Shown here one piece after another: positions 26,745-38,900 of a stretch of 64,000 bases of DNA; within the stretch, counting starts at the first letter, position 1, and each line of letters begins with the position of its first letter. The notes under the pieces were generated by a model. It had not been told where the DNA came from and did not search any database. It saw only the letters and a list, made by a program, of their open reading frames with translations. The stretch comes from Terriglobia bacterium (GTDB taxonomy: Bacteria; Acidobacteriota; Terriglobia; Bryobacterales; Bryobacteraceae), in assembly GCA_020073345.1 (NCBI GenBank), contig JAIQFI010000026.1, positions 23,860-87,859 of the forward strand, given 5' to 3'. The position numbers were made by a program, and so were the translations under genes.

Positions 26745-27709
26745 GTTGGGATGTTATCATTCCGTTCTTGCGACCCATCGAAGCCCTGATCCGGGACCCG
26801 GAGATCTCCGACATCATGGTCAACGGCTCCTCCCAGGTATTCATTGAGAAGCACGGAGAGCTCATGCCCGTGCCGAGTGTCGCGATCTCAGAGAAGTCCT
26901 TGCAGGTTGCAGTTCGCAATATAGCCCGTGTCTTGGGCGATGAAATCAGCGAAGAGAAGCCGCTCCTTGACTCTCGACTGCCGGACGGATCGCGGGTGGC
27001 AGCGGTGTTCCCGCCCTGTTCAGTCAGCGGTACTATCCTGGCCATCCGGAAATTCCACAGCAAGCGGTACACGGCTGATGAGCTAACCCGGATCGGAACG
27101 CTAACGCTCCCTCTACTAAACGACCTCCGGGACGCCATCGAAAAGCGCCAGAACATCCTGATTTCAGGCGGTACTGGGACCGGCAAGACTACGCTCTTGA
27201 ACGCGCTAGCCTCCTCCATCCCGGACGGCGAGCGGGTAGTCGTGATTGAGGATACCTCCGAGCTTCAGCTCCAGAAGCCCAACCTCGTTCGCCTAGAGTC
27301 CCGGCGGGAGCATCCGGGACTTCCGGCGGTGACGATTAGGGATCTCTTGCGAGCCACCCTCCGGCTTCGACCAGACCGGATCTTATTGGGTGAGGTGAGG
27401 GGCGGGGAAGCGTTTGACCTGCTGCAGGCTCTTAATACTGGCCATGCTGGGTCGCTCTGCACGATCCACGCGAACTCCGCGGAGTTGGCCCTGTCCCGCT
27501 TCACGAGTTGCGTCCTCATGTCCGGGATTGAACTGCCGTACGCCGCGATTCGGGCGAACATCGCCGACGCGCTCGATCTGGTCGTGCACATCGAGCGTCG
27601 GCACGGGAAGCGGTTTGTCGCCGAGGTCCTTCAGGTCGAACGCTATGTGCCTGCCACTGACAATTTTGAGTTCGTCCACAAGTTCCAGCGCTCGGAGGCA
27701 TCATCATGA
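26741..27709 (+). CDS. virB11: VirB11/TrbB-like traffic ATPase
   Basis: 322 residues. The N-terminal domain (PEISDIMVNGSSQVFIEKHG, RLPDGSRVAAVFPP) is followed by the ATPase: Walker A SGGTGTGKTTLLNAL at about residue 143, Asp box VVVIEDTSELQL at about 167, Walker B LRPDRILLGEVRGGEA, His box TGHAGSLCTIHAN at about 240. VirB11 forms a cytoplasmic hexamer that switches the T4SS between pilus assembly and DNA transfer. ATGA overlaps at both ends. Confidence 0.95.
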   Translation: MSWDVIIPFLRPIEALIRDPEISDIMVNGSSQVFIEKHGELMPVPSVAISEKSLQVAVRNIARVLGDEISEEKPLLDSRLPDGSRVAAVFPPCSVSGTILAIRKFHSKRYTADELTRIGTLTLPLLNDLRDAIEKRQNILISGGTGTGKTTLLNALASSIPDGERVVVIEDTSELQLQKPNLVRLESRREHPGLPAVTIRDLLRATLRLRPDRILLGEVRGGEAFDLLQALNTGHAGSLCTIHANSAELALSRFTSCVLMSGIELPYAAIRANIADALDLVVHIERRHGKRFVAEVLQVERYVPATDNFEFVHKFQRSEASS

Positions 27710-28569
27710 ATCGGGGCATCGCGGCCAATTTTGTTCACGGCCTATTCCAACCTTCGGACCGGCTGGCGGTCGTCCTAGTGAATAAGCGTACGGGAGTCGT
27801 GACACAGCGGATCGCCTCCGCCGAGCGGATCGCCGCGCCGGGGATTCAGGGCTGGCTCCGCTACCAGAATGCCCAGAAACACGAAGTCTATATCTCAATG
27901 AACCCCCTGAAGACCGATGCCCACGGTCGCACCAAGGACGACGTGGCGACGATACGTCACATTTACCTTGATTTCGACCATAACGGGTCGGCAGCGCTTC
28001 ACGCGCTTTTCAGGCGAGAAGATACTCCGATGCCGAGCCTAATCGTAAATACGTCGCCGGACAAGTGGCAGGTCATTTGGCAGGCTGAGGGCTTCAGCAA
28101 AGAACAGGCGGAGAGCCTCCAAAGACACCTTTCGCGTGATACGGGCGCAGATCCGGCTGCAACTGATTGCTCTCGCGTCCTTAGGCTGCCGGGTTTCTAC
28201 AACCATAAGTATGATCGGCCTTACCTGGTTCGGGCCGAACCGCACGCGGCCTTAGCCGGGACCATCTACCGGCTTGAAGATTTCCCAAGATTTCCGGAGG
28301 CTCTCCCGAAGTTACGACCGCACCGAACTGGGACTACGTCGAGAATCAGCAGTTCTTCCCAGTCGGAATACGATTGGGCGTATGCCAAACGAGCTCTTGC
28401 GAGAGGAGAACCGGAAGAGTTGGTGGTTGCCGCGATCGCTATGCATCGCCGAAACGACAAACATGACCCAATGTACTACGCTGGTCTCACGGTCAAGAAC
28501 GCCAAAGCCTCTCTCAACGCTGACAAAGATCTCTCGCGATCTTTAGCCGACCCCCCGCTGGAACGGTGA
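27706..28569 (+). CDS. RepB-like DNA primase
   Basis: 287 residues. Residues about 85-165 carry the primase signatures HIYLDFDHNG (acidic pair), PSLIVNTSPDKWQVIW and DCSRVLRLPGFYNHKY, as in the RepB-like/AEP primases of plasmids (PF16793-like). The C-terminal part (DWAYAKRALARGEPEELV, then a helical DPMYYAGLTVKNA tail) is a helical accessory domain. Role: priming of the transferred or replicating strand. It is the last gene of the T4SS operon (ATGA overlap with virB11). A degenerate copy of its 3' end lies at 43363-43512. Confidence 0.8.
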   Translation: MNRGIAANFVHGLFQPSDRLAVVLVNKRTGVVTQRIASAERIAAPGIQGWLRYQNAQKHEVYISMNPLKTDAHGRTKDDVATIRHIYLDFDHNGSAALHALFRREDTPMPSLIVNTSPDKWQVIWQAEGFSKEQAESLQRHLSRDTGADPAATDCSRVLRLPGFYNHKYDRPYLVRAEPHAALAGTIYRLEDFPRFPEALPKLRPHRTGTTSRISSSSQSEYDWAYAKRALARGEPEELVVAAIAMHRRNDKHDPMYYAGLTVKNAKASLNADKDLSRSLADPPLER

Positions 28570-28629
28570 CAGGAAAACCGAAATTCCCAGCAACCAGCTA
28601 ACTCTGCGACTCTTCGCGCATGAGAGGAT

Positions 28630-29313
28630 ATGAAAGCCAACCTCATCTTCATTGCGTTACTAGTCGGATCGTCGGCCACAGCGCAAGCTTCGACGATCGT
28701 TTTTTCGAATCTCCAAACAGGCGATGCTCGGCAGTGCGGGTGCGCCATCGAGTGGGGCCGCCAACTGGGAACTCAGCCCGGCGATCCGCTGGAATCCCTC
28801 TCGGCGGGCGACGCCTTTACGGTTCTCTCCGGAACTGACTTCACGCTCGATAGCATCGAACTTGCGGCAGGGATTATCTCGGGCGACAACCGTCTCAGCA
28901 TCTCTCTTAACTCGGATAAGAACGGTATGCCCGGATCGATTCTGGAGTCTTTCGAGCTTGACAATCAAATGGGACGATTTGGGAAGGACCATCCGCCTCT
29001 GGTGGCCGAGTCCGTCTTTCACCCGGTGCTAATGGCTGGCGTGACCTACTGGGTCCTGGCCACAACGACCGATCCTCTTGCCGAGGCAGGATGGTTTGCC
29101 AACAACACCCTCGATACAGGACCGATCTTCACGCGAGACTCTTACTTCTATGCTTTCGATCCGTCCTGTTGCGTTCGCACGGATTTGAGGGACGCTTTCT
29201 CCGTGCTGGGGATACCCGTGCATGCCATCCCGGAAGCATCGACGGCGGGGACTGCGGCGGTGGGACTGGCGTTCATCATTGCCGGTCTGATCCCACGCCG
29301 GAGCGCCGGGTGA
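28630..29313 (+). CDS. PEP-CTERM-type exported protein
   Basis: 227 residues with a Sec signal peptide (cleavage about residue 20, AQAS) and a C-terminal sorting tail: IPEAS, a hydrophobic helix, then PRRSAG. PEP-CTERM tails are processed by exosortase, and none is in the window. The middle is a beta-rich module with repeated phrases typical of choice-of-anchor domains (LSISLNSDKNGMPG, YWVLATTTDP). It lies 60 bp after the primase but has its own ribosome site (GAGAGG); probably cargo rather than part of the transfer machinery. Confidence 0.75.
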   Translation: MKANLIFIALLVGSSATAQASTIVFSNLQTGDARQCGCAIEWGRQLGTQPGDPLESLSAGDAFTVLSGTDFTLDSIELAAGIISGDNRLSISLNSDKNGMPGSILESFELDNQMGRFGKDHPPLVAESVFHPVLMAGVTYWVLATTTDPLAEAGWFANNTLDTGPIFTRDSYFYAFDPSCCVRTDLRDAFSVLGIPVHAIPEASTAGTAAVGLAFIIAGLIPRRSAG

Positions 29314-29556
29314 AGTCCTGCTCTCTCGCTCGCCAGCAAGTGCGCTTACTTAGTTGGGATGCCCCTACGGTTTCGAAAGCCGCAGCGGCAACCCACGGAA
29401 TCAGCAGGTACCCATACGCGAACCAGACGCCGGCCCGCCGGACGCAAAAACAGCGCGAGCCCCTGCGAACGTCGAGTTCCCGTACGCCAACCCTGGCAGG
29501 GGTGACGTGTCACCCTCCTGCCGGCGCGCCAGCGCCGCTCCGCCACGCCCCGGCCG
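29314..29556. other. Gap between convergent genes with short repeated motif
   Basis: 243 bp without a convincing gene. It contains two copies of a CCCRTACGCSAACC motif (from 29411 and 29479; a third similar copy starts at 29979) and a small hairpin GGTGACgtGTCACC. No transposon ends recognised. Confidence 0.35.
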
Positions 29557-29928
29557 TTAGAGACCCTTAAGGGTCTCAGTCACAGCGGAGCTTTTTAGCT
29601 TCCAGTGGTCGTCAAATTTAAAGAGTATTTGAATGTCACGCCGGACTACGACCGGCCAATTGTGTGACGCATTACGAATGACGGCGATCTCGGCGTTGCC
29701 GTAGTCCGGTGAGTCCTTCAGCTCATCCAAATAGCGGTGCTCAATTCCCTTCCGTTCCAGATACGCATCCACCACTGTTCTCGGTGTACCAGGAGGCAGA
29801 CTTTGACGGATTTCGTTTTCAACGCTTGTGACATCGATCGTAGCTTGCAATTTTGTTTTTCGGGCTATGCGAATTGCCACAATGGTCAAGCCCACCAAGA
29901 CAATGCCAAGGTACAGCCATTTAGCCAT
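29557..29928 (-). CDS. Small membrane-anchored protein behind the giant RHS gene, immunity candidate
   Basis: 123 residues. One N-terminal transmembrane helix (about residues 4-20) is followed by a soluble alpha/beta domain (ENEIRQSLPPGTPRTVVDAY, then VVVRRDIQILFKFDDHWKL). The fold resembles small regulatory or immunity-type domains, but I cannot name a family. It lies 63 bp downstream of the RHS gene on the same strand, where an immunity gene would be expected. The 18-bp palindrome 29560-29577 covers its last codons and may end transcription. Confidence 0.6.
   Translation of the reverse strand: MAKWLYLGIVLVGLTIVAIRIARKTKLQATIDVTSVENEIRQSLPPGTPRTVVDAYLERKGIEHRYLDELKDSPDYGNAEIAVIRNASHNWPVVVRRDIQILFKFDDHWKLKSSAVTETLKGL
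29560..29577. repeat. 18-bp perfect palindrome
   Basis: GAGACCCTTAAGGGTCTC overlaps the last codons of the small gene at 29557-29928. It has no loop and no T-run on either side, so a simple Rho-independent terminator is doubtful; a protein-binding site is possible. Confidence 0.5.
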
Positions 29929-29991
29929 AGGCGCAGGGAACCTCCCCGGATGCGAACCAAACGATCCTTCCGATTTTACCCATACGCAAAA

Positions 29992-32900
29992 TCAATAGAG
30001 GATGTGGTCCCAACCTGGCGCCCAAACAGGCGTTGGTGGAGAAACCAGACCACTCTTTTCTAATATCGTGTGGGCGAAAGAGTTACTGTTCTGCCGAATG
30101 GGAAGGTATGGCAAATGAAGATTCTCAATCGTGCTCGCGGCAGCGTTGAAATTATTGATCGCCGCGTCGTAGGAGAGGGTCCCGCTAGGAACCTGCATGC
30201 TGGCCACGTCATCGGACGGACCCTTCGGGTAATCCTTGAAGTTGGTATCGAATGTCGTCCCACTTCCGGCTTTAGTCAGGTAGCCAAATCCGGGTGGAGT
30301 CAATGGGAGGCCAAGCACATCCCTGAGAAGATCCGAACTCTGATTCGGATCGGAGAGAGTAGGGCCGCCGCGGAAACCAATAGTGGCGCGGTGCGGCTGC
30401 TTCACCAGAACGTACGCATGATGATAGGGTGTGTTCGTAATCGGTATCGTCCCCAACAGGTCAAAGTGTACTTCTATTCTTGTTTGACTTACAACCGGGG
30501 CCTCCACAAGATCTGGAATTGTCAAGATGATGGACGCAATCGCCAATTCCAGCGAAACCGACGCTATGTCGAATTGATTGCCGCTGGGGTCCAGCCGCAG
30601 CACCGGCTCATTACCGGCGTATGTGTACTTGTGCAGGGAAACCGGCGAGTCTGCGTCGCCTTCAACGTTATCAATCGTCCAGAATCGCCCTGTGGACTGG
30701 CTCAGGTATCGTGCGCGCAAGTAATAGAGGCCCAGATTCGGGTCATTCTGCTCGCCGGAATACAGATACACGTTTGGCGTCGTGCCGGCCTGGCTGATGA
30801 TGTTCCCGAATGCGTCGTAATCGTAACGGTCGGTCACCGTTCCGGTGGCATCGGTTAGCAGCCGCACGCTGCCATGTCCGTCATACCCATAGAAGCTGGT
30901 CCCGGACGCCTGGCTCTGGCTGATGCGATTGAGACCGTAGGTATAGACTCGTTGAACCGCGCCACCACTGATCTCCTCCAGCACCTGCGCGTAGCCGGTC
31001 AAGTTGCGGTCATCCACGAGGTACTTGGTTGTGACGCCCCCAACCGTCTTTGCGATGCGATTACCGTCGCCGTCATAAACGATATTGACGGCGGTGCTTC
31101 CAGTCTGAGTCGTCAAGTGGTTCTCGAAATCGTAGGCGAACGTGTTTCCGCCCGAGGCGATGGTATTGCCGTTGTTGTCGTAAGCGTCACTCGTCAACCG
31201 GTCGTTGGCATCGTAGCTGTAGCTAGCTGCAGGAACGGGAGCAACGGTCGAGGTGCGCTGCTGCCGGTTGCCTACAGGATCATATTGATAGCCGATGGCG
31301 CCGTTGATCGAGCCGCCTGAAATCGTCTCCGCCTTCAGCCGGTACAGGGCGTCATAGGTATAGCCCACCTGGCGGCCACCCAATTCGGTTACCTGCGTTC
31401 GGTTGCCCGCTGCGCCGAGCGTGTAAGCGAAGCTCGCCAGCGTGCCGCTCTTCGTGATCGCCATGTTGGTGAGGCGGTTGAGCGCATTGTAAGAGTAGCC
31501 GGTCTGCACTCCGTTGGGGTAGAGATAGCTCTGCAGATTTCCGGCGTTGTCATAGCTGTACGTCGTGATCCCGGCAGCCAGGCGGTTGTCCTTCGCGGTT
31601 GAGAGCCGGTTGAGCGAATCGTAGGCGTAATCAACGGAAGTTCCCCCGATGTTCGAGGAACGCACCGTAGCCAAATCCCCGGCGAGGTCATAAGTGTAAG
31701 TGAGCGTTCCTTCGGGCGTTGCCTTCTGAGTGAGCCGGTCCCGCTGGTCATAGGTGTACGACGTGGTTCCGCTGGCATCGACCATATTCTGGCGCTGGCT
31801 GGTCGCGGTGTAGGTGAAGCTCACCGCAGGCTCGCCGAAACTTGCGTCCGGTGCTTTGCTGGCCAACCTGTTCACACTGTCGTAGTTGTAGGTTGTAGTC
31901 TTCCCGTTGAAATCTGTCTTGGCCTTAAGATTGCCCGCCGCGTCGTAAGTCATCGTTTCAAACATGCCGAGCGGGAGAGTGCGCTTGGTGCGCCGCCCCA
32001 GCTTGTCATAGGCGAAAGTGGTTGTATCGCTATTCGCGTCGATTTGCGACAGGCGGTTGCCTAGCTCGTCGTAGGTGTACCGGGTAAGCTGACTGAGAGC
32101 ATCCGTGACCTTCGTGAGTCGGCCCAACTTGTCATACTCGAATTGCGTTGTCTGGCCGGCTTGGTCCGTCTTTGCAGTCGTGCGGCCCAAGGCGTCGTAG
32201 CCGGTGGAATCGAAGGTGGTGTCGGGGTAGGTTACCTTCGTCCGGCGGTTGAGAGCATCGTACTGATACTGCGTCGTGTTGCCATTGGCATCCTTCATCG
32301 ACGCCTGGTTTCCGGCCGCGTCATAAGTGAACGAAGTCGTACGAGTCAACGCGTCTGTCACGCTGGCCCGGCGCCCGGCGTCGTCGTAGTCATAGGTCGT
32401 CGCGTTCCCTCGCGGATCGGTCACCTGCGTGACCTGTCCCGCCGCATCATAGGTAGTTTGGGTCACGGCGGCGTCCGCGTAGGTCGTTTTCTTCAGCCGT
32501 TTGAGTGGATCGTATTCATAGGAGGTCGTGCGGCCTCCCCGGTCGGTGGAAGACGTGCGGTCGCCTTCAGCATCGTAACCAGCTCCTTCGTGCGTGCCGT
32601 CAGGATAGTTCGTCTGGGTCAACCGGCCCATGAGATCGTACTGATAACTCGTCTGATGACCGAGTTGGTCAAACGTGACGCTCTGTTTGCCAATCTCGTT
32701 GTACTGAGTCTGCGTGGTCGATCCATCCGGATAGATGGTCTTGGTCAGGCGGCTTAGCTTGTCATATTGATAGTTCGTCACCAGGGTTTCCGGCCCGGAG
32801 GTCGTGGTCCGCGACTTGGTTTCCGTCAGCCGGTCGCCATTCCCGTCATAGGTGTAGGTCGTGATATTTCCGAGTGCATCGGTCTGCTGGGTCAGGTTCC

Positions 32901-35900
32901 CAGAGGCGTCGTATTGGTAACTTGTAATGCCACCCAGCGGATCGGTCATGGAAGTGCGCAGACCGCTCGCGTTGTATGTGTAGCTCGTCACACTGTTAGT
33001 GGCGTCTTTTGTGGACAGCAGATTCCCGCCCGCATCGTAAATGTTTGTGGTCACGCCGAGGCGCGGGTCTGTAATCGTCAACACCTGGGCGTGGCTGTTG
33101 TAGGTGTAGATCGTGGTGTTGGCCAGCGGATCGGTTTCAGAAAGCCGGTTGTTCTGGCTGTCGTAAGTGTACGTTCGCTGCTTGCCGAGCGGATTGATCT
33201 CCGTGAGCACGTTGTCTTGGCTGTCGTACGTCCGCGTCGTGACGCCGCCCAGGGCATCGGTCACCTTGACCACGTTGCCGTCGGCGTCGTACTGGTTTAC
33301 GGTGATGTTCCCGAGCCGGTCGGTGACGATCTCCTCATGGGTGTTTAGGCTGTGGGTGTAGTTGATGACGTTCCCGAATGCGTCTATGTGCTGGATCAGA
33401 CGGCCGCTGTTGTCGTATACATTGCGGATCGGTTGGATTCCGCGCGGATCGATGATGCTCAGCAGGCCGTGATTGCCGTCATAGGTAAAGGTGGTGACGT
33501 TGTTTTCGCGGTCTGTGACGCTAAGGAGATCTCCGCCTAAATAGCTGTAAAAGATTGAGTTTCCGGCGGGGTCGGTGATCTGAGTGATTCGTCCGACGTT
33601 ATCGCGCGTGAAAAGAACGCTCTTGCCGCCGGAGTGAATTATTCCGCCGGGCGTGATGGTGAGCGTGTTTCCATTTAGATCAGTCATCTTCTCCAACCCG
33701 CCAGTGGTCTGGTTGATGTCAAGCATGCGGCCGTCAGGAAGCGTGAGGCGGTATTGGTTGGGATCGAACAATTGGACGTTGTCCAAATCCAAGAGCTGCG
33801 CGGGACCGGGGAAGGAGGCGGAAACCTCCGCCACGTTATTTCCGATAATGCTGAGCGACGCGACAGTGCCGGGCCTAGCCGCGAAACCGACGGTCACCTC
33901 AGACGGCGGCGCACCTAGCTGGCACCCCCCGGTGAGACTCAAATCGAACGTGTAAGTCGTACCGTCGGGCAGGCTGACGGTGACCACGTGAGGCTTCACC
34001 GCTACGATGCAATAGTTGGGGATGATCCCGCCGCTCTTGGTAGCGATCCAGTGGTCGCCTGCGACGGTGCTTTCGCTGAGGCGAACCGTCCTCAAATCGA
34101 GTGTCCAGCCCGCGCCGAAATCGCCCATAATTCGGGACCGGCTGTCGTAGGTCCGAACGACTTGAATCGGCAAACCGGCGACTGGGACGGAGAGGTCGTT
34201 GAAGGATACCGTGAAATTTCCGATCTTTTGGTTCTTCGTCAGCTCCACGCTGATCTCGGTTGTAGTCGTTTGACCGAAGGTATCGGTAGCGCTTAGGCGT
34301 ATCTGAACGATCCCATTGAGCAGGATCGTCGGATCGAACGTGCCCAGGACGCCATTAGTCACCGGTGCCGTGCCCGTCGCTAGTTGGCGATAAACGGTTT
34401 CCTCAATGGGTTTGAATTCGAGGGTCCAGCTCGCAAGATTGGGACTATCGGCCGTCCCTACGACGCTTGACGGCGCCGTGATTTCCGCCCCGTCGATGGG
34501 GCTGGTCAGACTCACGGTGGGCGGGTCGATTGGATTACCAGTTACCGTGACCGTCACATCCTGTGACACAGTGAACTGGGTATCAGTAGACGTGATGCGG
34601 AGCGTATAGCTGCCCGGATCGCTAAAGCCGGCCGAGATCGATGTGAGCGTCTGGTTCAGGTATCCGACAGTTGCGCCTGCCGGCGTCGCGATCGTGTCCC
34701 ACGACGTGGTAAGGGTTCCTCCGAACGGTAGCCCATCGTCGGTGACCGTATAGGTGAGCGTCAGACGATCTGGCAAGGTGACCGACCACGTAGGGGCGAT
34801 GGTGATCACCGGCGGCTGGTTCGTTCCAGGCGTAACCGTAAAACCGTTCGGTAGCGTCGCAATTTCTGCTCCCGTAGTAACAACGATTGTTCGAGCGACG
34901 GGCGCCGCGTTGACGGCAATTGAAATGTTCGCGGTGAGGTGGGTGGCGTCCGTAACTGTGACGCTATTTACCACCACCGCCGTGCTTCCGAATGTGATCT
35001 GGCTAGTCCCCTGAACGAAGTGCGTATTGAGACCTGTGATTGCAACGGAGAGATTCGACTGTCCCTCCTTGCCGGAGTTCGGGCTCGCGCTTACAAGACG
35101 AGGACCGGCGGCGACAACATCGAAGGCATTCGGCGCCGAATCGACTTCCGTGCCGGTAGTTACGGTGGCTGTGCGCGACCCGAGGGCGGCGCTTGCGGCA
35201 ATGCTCACCTGGGCGGTGAGGTGCGTGGGATCGGTGACCGTGACCGTGCCTACCGTTATGTCCGCACCCAGGCTCACGGTTGTCGTGCCTTGGACCCAAT
35301 TCGTGAATTGGCCGGTCAGCGCGACGGGAAGTGACTGCCCCTGCTGGCCTGAAGCCGGGTCGATGAACGTGAGGATCGGCGTCCCCGATTGAACGGTGAA
35401 TCCATTTGTCAGGGAAGCGACTTCGCTCCCCGTGGTGACCGTCACCGTGCGCCCGCCAACAGCGGCGTCGGCTGCAATCGTGATTTGTGCCGTTAGCGTG
35501 GTGGGACTCGTCACCGTCACGGTGCCTACCGTGATACCCGCGCCGAAGCTCACCTGGCTAGTCCCTTGAATGAAATTCGTTGACTGACCGGTGATCGTCA
35601 CCGGACCGCTCTGCCCCGGTTGGCCCGTATTGGGGCTCACGCTCACGAGAACCGGTCCCGTCGGAAACACAGCAAAGCCGTTGGTCAGCGACGCAACTTC
35701 GGCACCGGTCGTGACCGCGACCGTGCGCGGTCCGGCCGCCGCGTTAGCCGCGATCGAGATGTTGGCTGTGAGACTGGTCAAAGACGCCACGGTCACCGAG
35801 TTCACGGTGATCCCGGCACCAAAACTCACCTGGGTCGTTCCTTGCGTGAAGCTCGTGAACTGACCAGTAATTGCGACGGATAGGTTGGTCTGGCCCTGCT

Positions 35901-38900
35901 GACCGGTGTTCGGATTTACCTGCGTGACCACCGGTAATCCTGCGAGCACATTAAATACGTTCGTCGCCGAAACGACTTCCGTGCCCGTGGTCACAGTGAG
36001 ATTTCGAACGCCCAAAGCCGCGTTGGCGGCAATGGTCAATTGGACGGTCAGCAAGGCCGGATTGGTCACCGTGACGCTGTTGACTGTAATGCCAGCCCCG
36101 AGACTTACGCTAGTCGTGCCCTGGACCCAGTTCGTAAACTGGCCAGTTATTGTGGAAGTGATAGTCTGCCCTTGTCGCCCGGACGCGGGCACCATCGACG
36201 TGAGAATCGGCGTCCCCGCGAGGACCGTGAATCCGTTGACAAGCTGAGCGATCTCAGTGCCCGTCGTTGCCGTGACCGTGCGCGGACCCAACGCGGCATT
36301 GGCAGCGATACTGACTTGGGCCGTGAGGCAGGTTGCACAGGTCACAGTGACAGAACTTACAGTAATACCGGGACCGAGATCGAGCGCCGTGACGCCCTGG
36401 ACAAAATGAGTATTCAGACCGACCACGCCGAGCGGTCCGCTTTGTCCCTGTTGGCCGGAGTTGGGGCTCACCTGCGTCAACACGGGCGTCGCCGATACGG
36501 CGCTGACCGAGAAGCCACTAGCAAGCGCGGCGACTTCACTACCAGTAGTGAGTGTTACCGCTCGCGCGCCCACCGCCGCGGCGGGATCGATGTTGAGCAC
36601 CGCAGTGGCGGTCGTCGCTGAACTGACGGTTAGAATTGAAACCGTAATCCCCGCACCAAAGCTCGCCGTCGTCGTCCCCTGTACCCAATGCGTGAGCAGG
36701 CCCGTGATCGCCACCGAAAGATTCTGCTGCCCCTGCTGGCCCGCGTTCGGACTCACCGAGACTATCGTGGGGACGGATGGCGGTGGATTGACTGTAATCG
36801 TGACGCTTGAGCTACTGCTTAGCTGGGAATCACTGCCCGTGAGGCTGAGGATGTACGTACCAGGAACGCTAAAAGTGGCCGACGTTACAACCGGATTCGC
36901 CTGGTTTGCAACATCCGGGAACGTCGCCGTCGGATTGCCAAACGAAACGTGACAGCCTCCGCTGATTCTGTTCCATACGGTAGTGAGTGTGGCACCGACG
37001 GGTAATCCGTCGTCCGTTACGCTGCCAGTCAAGGCGGCGGTTACCGGAGTGTATGGGAAATTGGCCTTGCCAATCTTGTTCGCGTTTGTTTCGGTGAACC
37101 ACAAATTGCAATCTGGCCCGGTAGTAATCCCGTACGGCTGGCTGCCGATGGTGGGCACCGGGAACTCCGTGATGACTCCGGTGGTTGTAATGCTCCCGAT
37201 CTCGCTCCCAATTTGCTCCGCAAACCACAGATCACCGTCTGGTCCCGCCGTGATCTCGACCGGATGGCCGGCGGAGGGGACCGGGAACTCGGTGAACACT
37301 CCGGCAGCGGTGATTCTCCCGATCTTGTTCCCAATGTTCTCTGTGAACCATAGATTGCCGTCCGGCCCCGCGGTGATCCAGAATGGCACGCTACCGCTAG
37401 TGGGTACTGAGAACTCTGTAATGACTCCGGCAGTTGTGATTTTCCCGATCTTATTTCCGCCTTGTTCCGCAAACCACAGATTGCCGTCTGGCCCCGTGGT
37501 GATCCCAATCGGCTGGCTACCGCTGGTGGGAATCGGGAACTCGGTGATTACACCTGCCGTAGTGATTCTGCCGATATTGTTTCCAAACCTCTCAGTGAAC
37601 CACAGATTGCCGTCCGGTCCAGCTGTGATTCCCCACGGAGTGCTACCGGTCGAAAACGGCGTGAATACTCCTGCGGTAGTGATTTTCCAAATCCTGTTTC
37701 CGAAGTACTCGGTGAACCAAAGGTTGCCGTCCGGTCCTGCCACGATATGCACGATGCCGCCACTTCCGGAGCAGCAACCTCCTGTGGGGACCTGAAACTC
37801 CGTGATGACTCCGGCGGTCGTGATCCTTCCGATCTTATTTGCACTATTCTCTGTAAACCACAGATTGCCGTCCGGCCCAGTGGTGATTCCCAGCGCTTCA
37901 TTAATCGGTAGGGTCGGGACCTGATACTCGGTGATTGTGACCGGGGCTGACGGAATAGTAATTGTCTGATTGGACCCGGCGGTGACCTGCGGTGGCTGAT
38001 TCGTAGTTGTCTGGACGGTGAAAGCGTTGCCCAGCGTCGCCATTTCGGTGGCAGTCGTCAGTGTCACGCGGCGTGGACCTACCGTTGCCGTTGGACCGAT
38101 GTTCAGGACTGCCGTGGCCGCCGTTGCGCTATTCACCGTTAAGGAGGCCACCGTGATGCCCGCCCCGAAGTCCGCTGTGGACGTTCCTTGCACGAAATGG
38201 GTGAACTGCCCGGTGATGTTGACTGAGAGGCTTTGTTGGCCCCTCAGACCGGTGTTCGGAGCCACGGAGAGGATGGTCGGGACTTGGGGAGGGTTGACTG
38301 TGATCGTGACGCTTGAGGTGCCGGTCAGCAGAGAATCGCTTCCGGTCAGGCCGAGCGTATACGTGCCCGGCGCAGTGAAGGTGACCGACGTCATCACGGG
38401 ATTCAACTGTCCTGCAACGTCAGGGAACGTCGCCGTCGGAGTCCCAAACGAGACGGGACTAGGTCCGCTAGTCTCGCTCCACGTGGTACTCAGTGTTGCA
38501 CCGCTGGGCATTCCGTCGTCGGTCACGCTGCCAGTCAATGTGGCAGTCGCCGAATTATAGAAAACTCCGAAGTTGACCTTGCCAATTTTGTTTCCAGTCC
38601 CCTCTGTGAACCACAGATTACCGTCCGGCCCGGCCGTGATCCCGTCCGGCCGACTGGCGGCCGTCGGGATCGGAAACTCTGTGATCACTCCGGCGGTGGT
38701 GATCCTCCCGATCTGGCTCCCTGGATCCTCGGTAAACCACAGATTGCCATCAGGCCCTGCCGTGATCCATTCCGGACCCCTAGCGGCGGTTGGGACTACA
38801 AATTCCGTAATCACTCCGGCCAGAGTGATTCTCGCGATCTTGTTCCCCGACAACTCCGTGAACCACAGATTGCCGTCAGATCCTGCGGTAATCGCTTCCG

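Noticed and set aside
36983..37795. Plus-strand frame with repeated proline- and serine-rich units
   Set aside because: It is the reverse complement of the Vgb propeller blades of the giant RHS gene; its repeats come from that gene.
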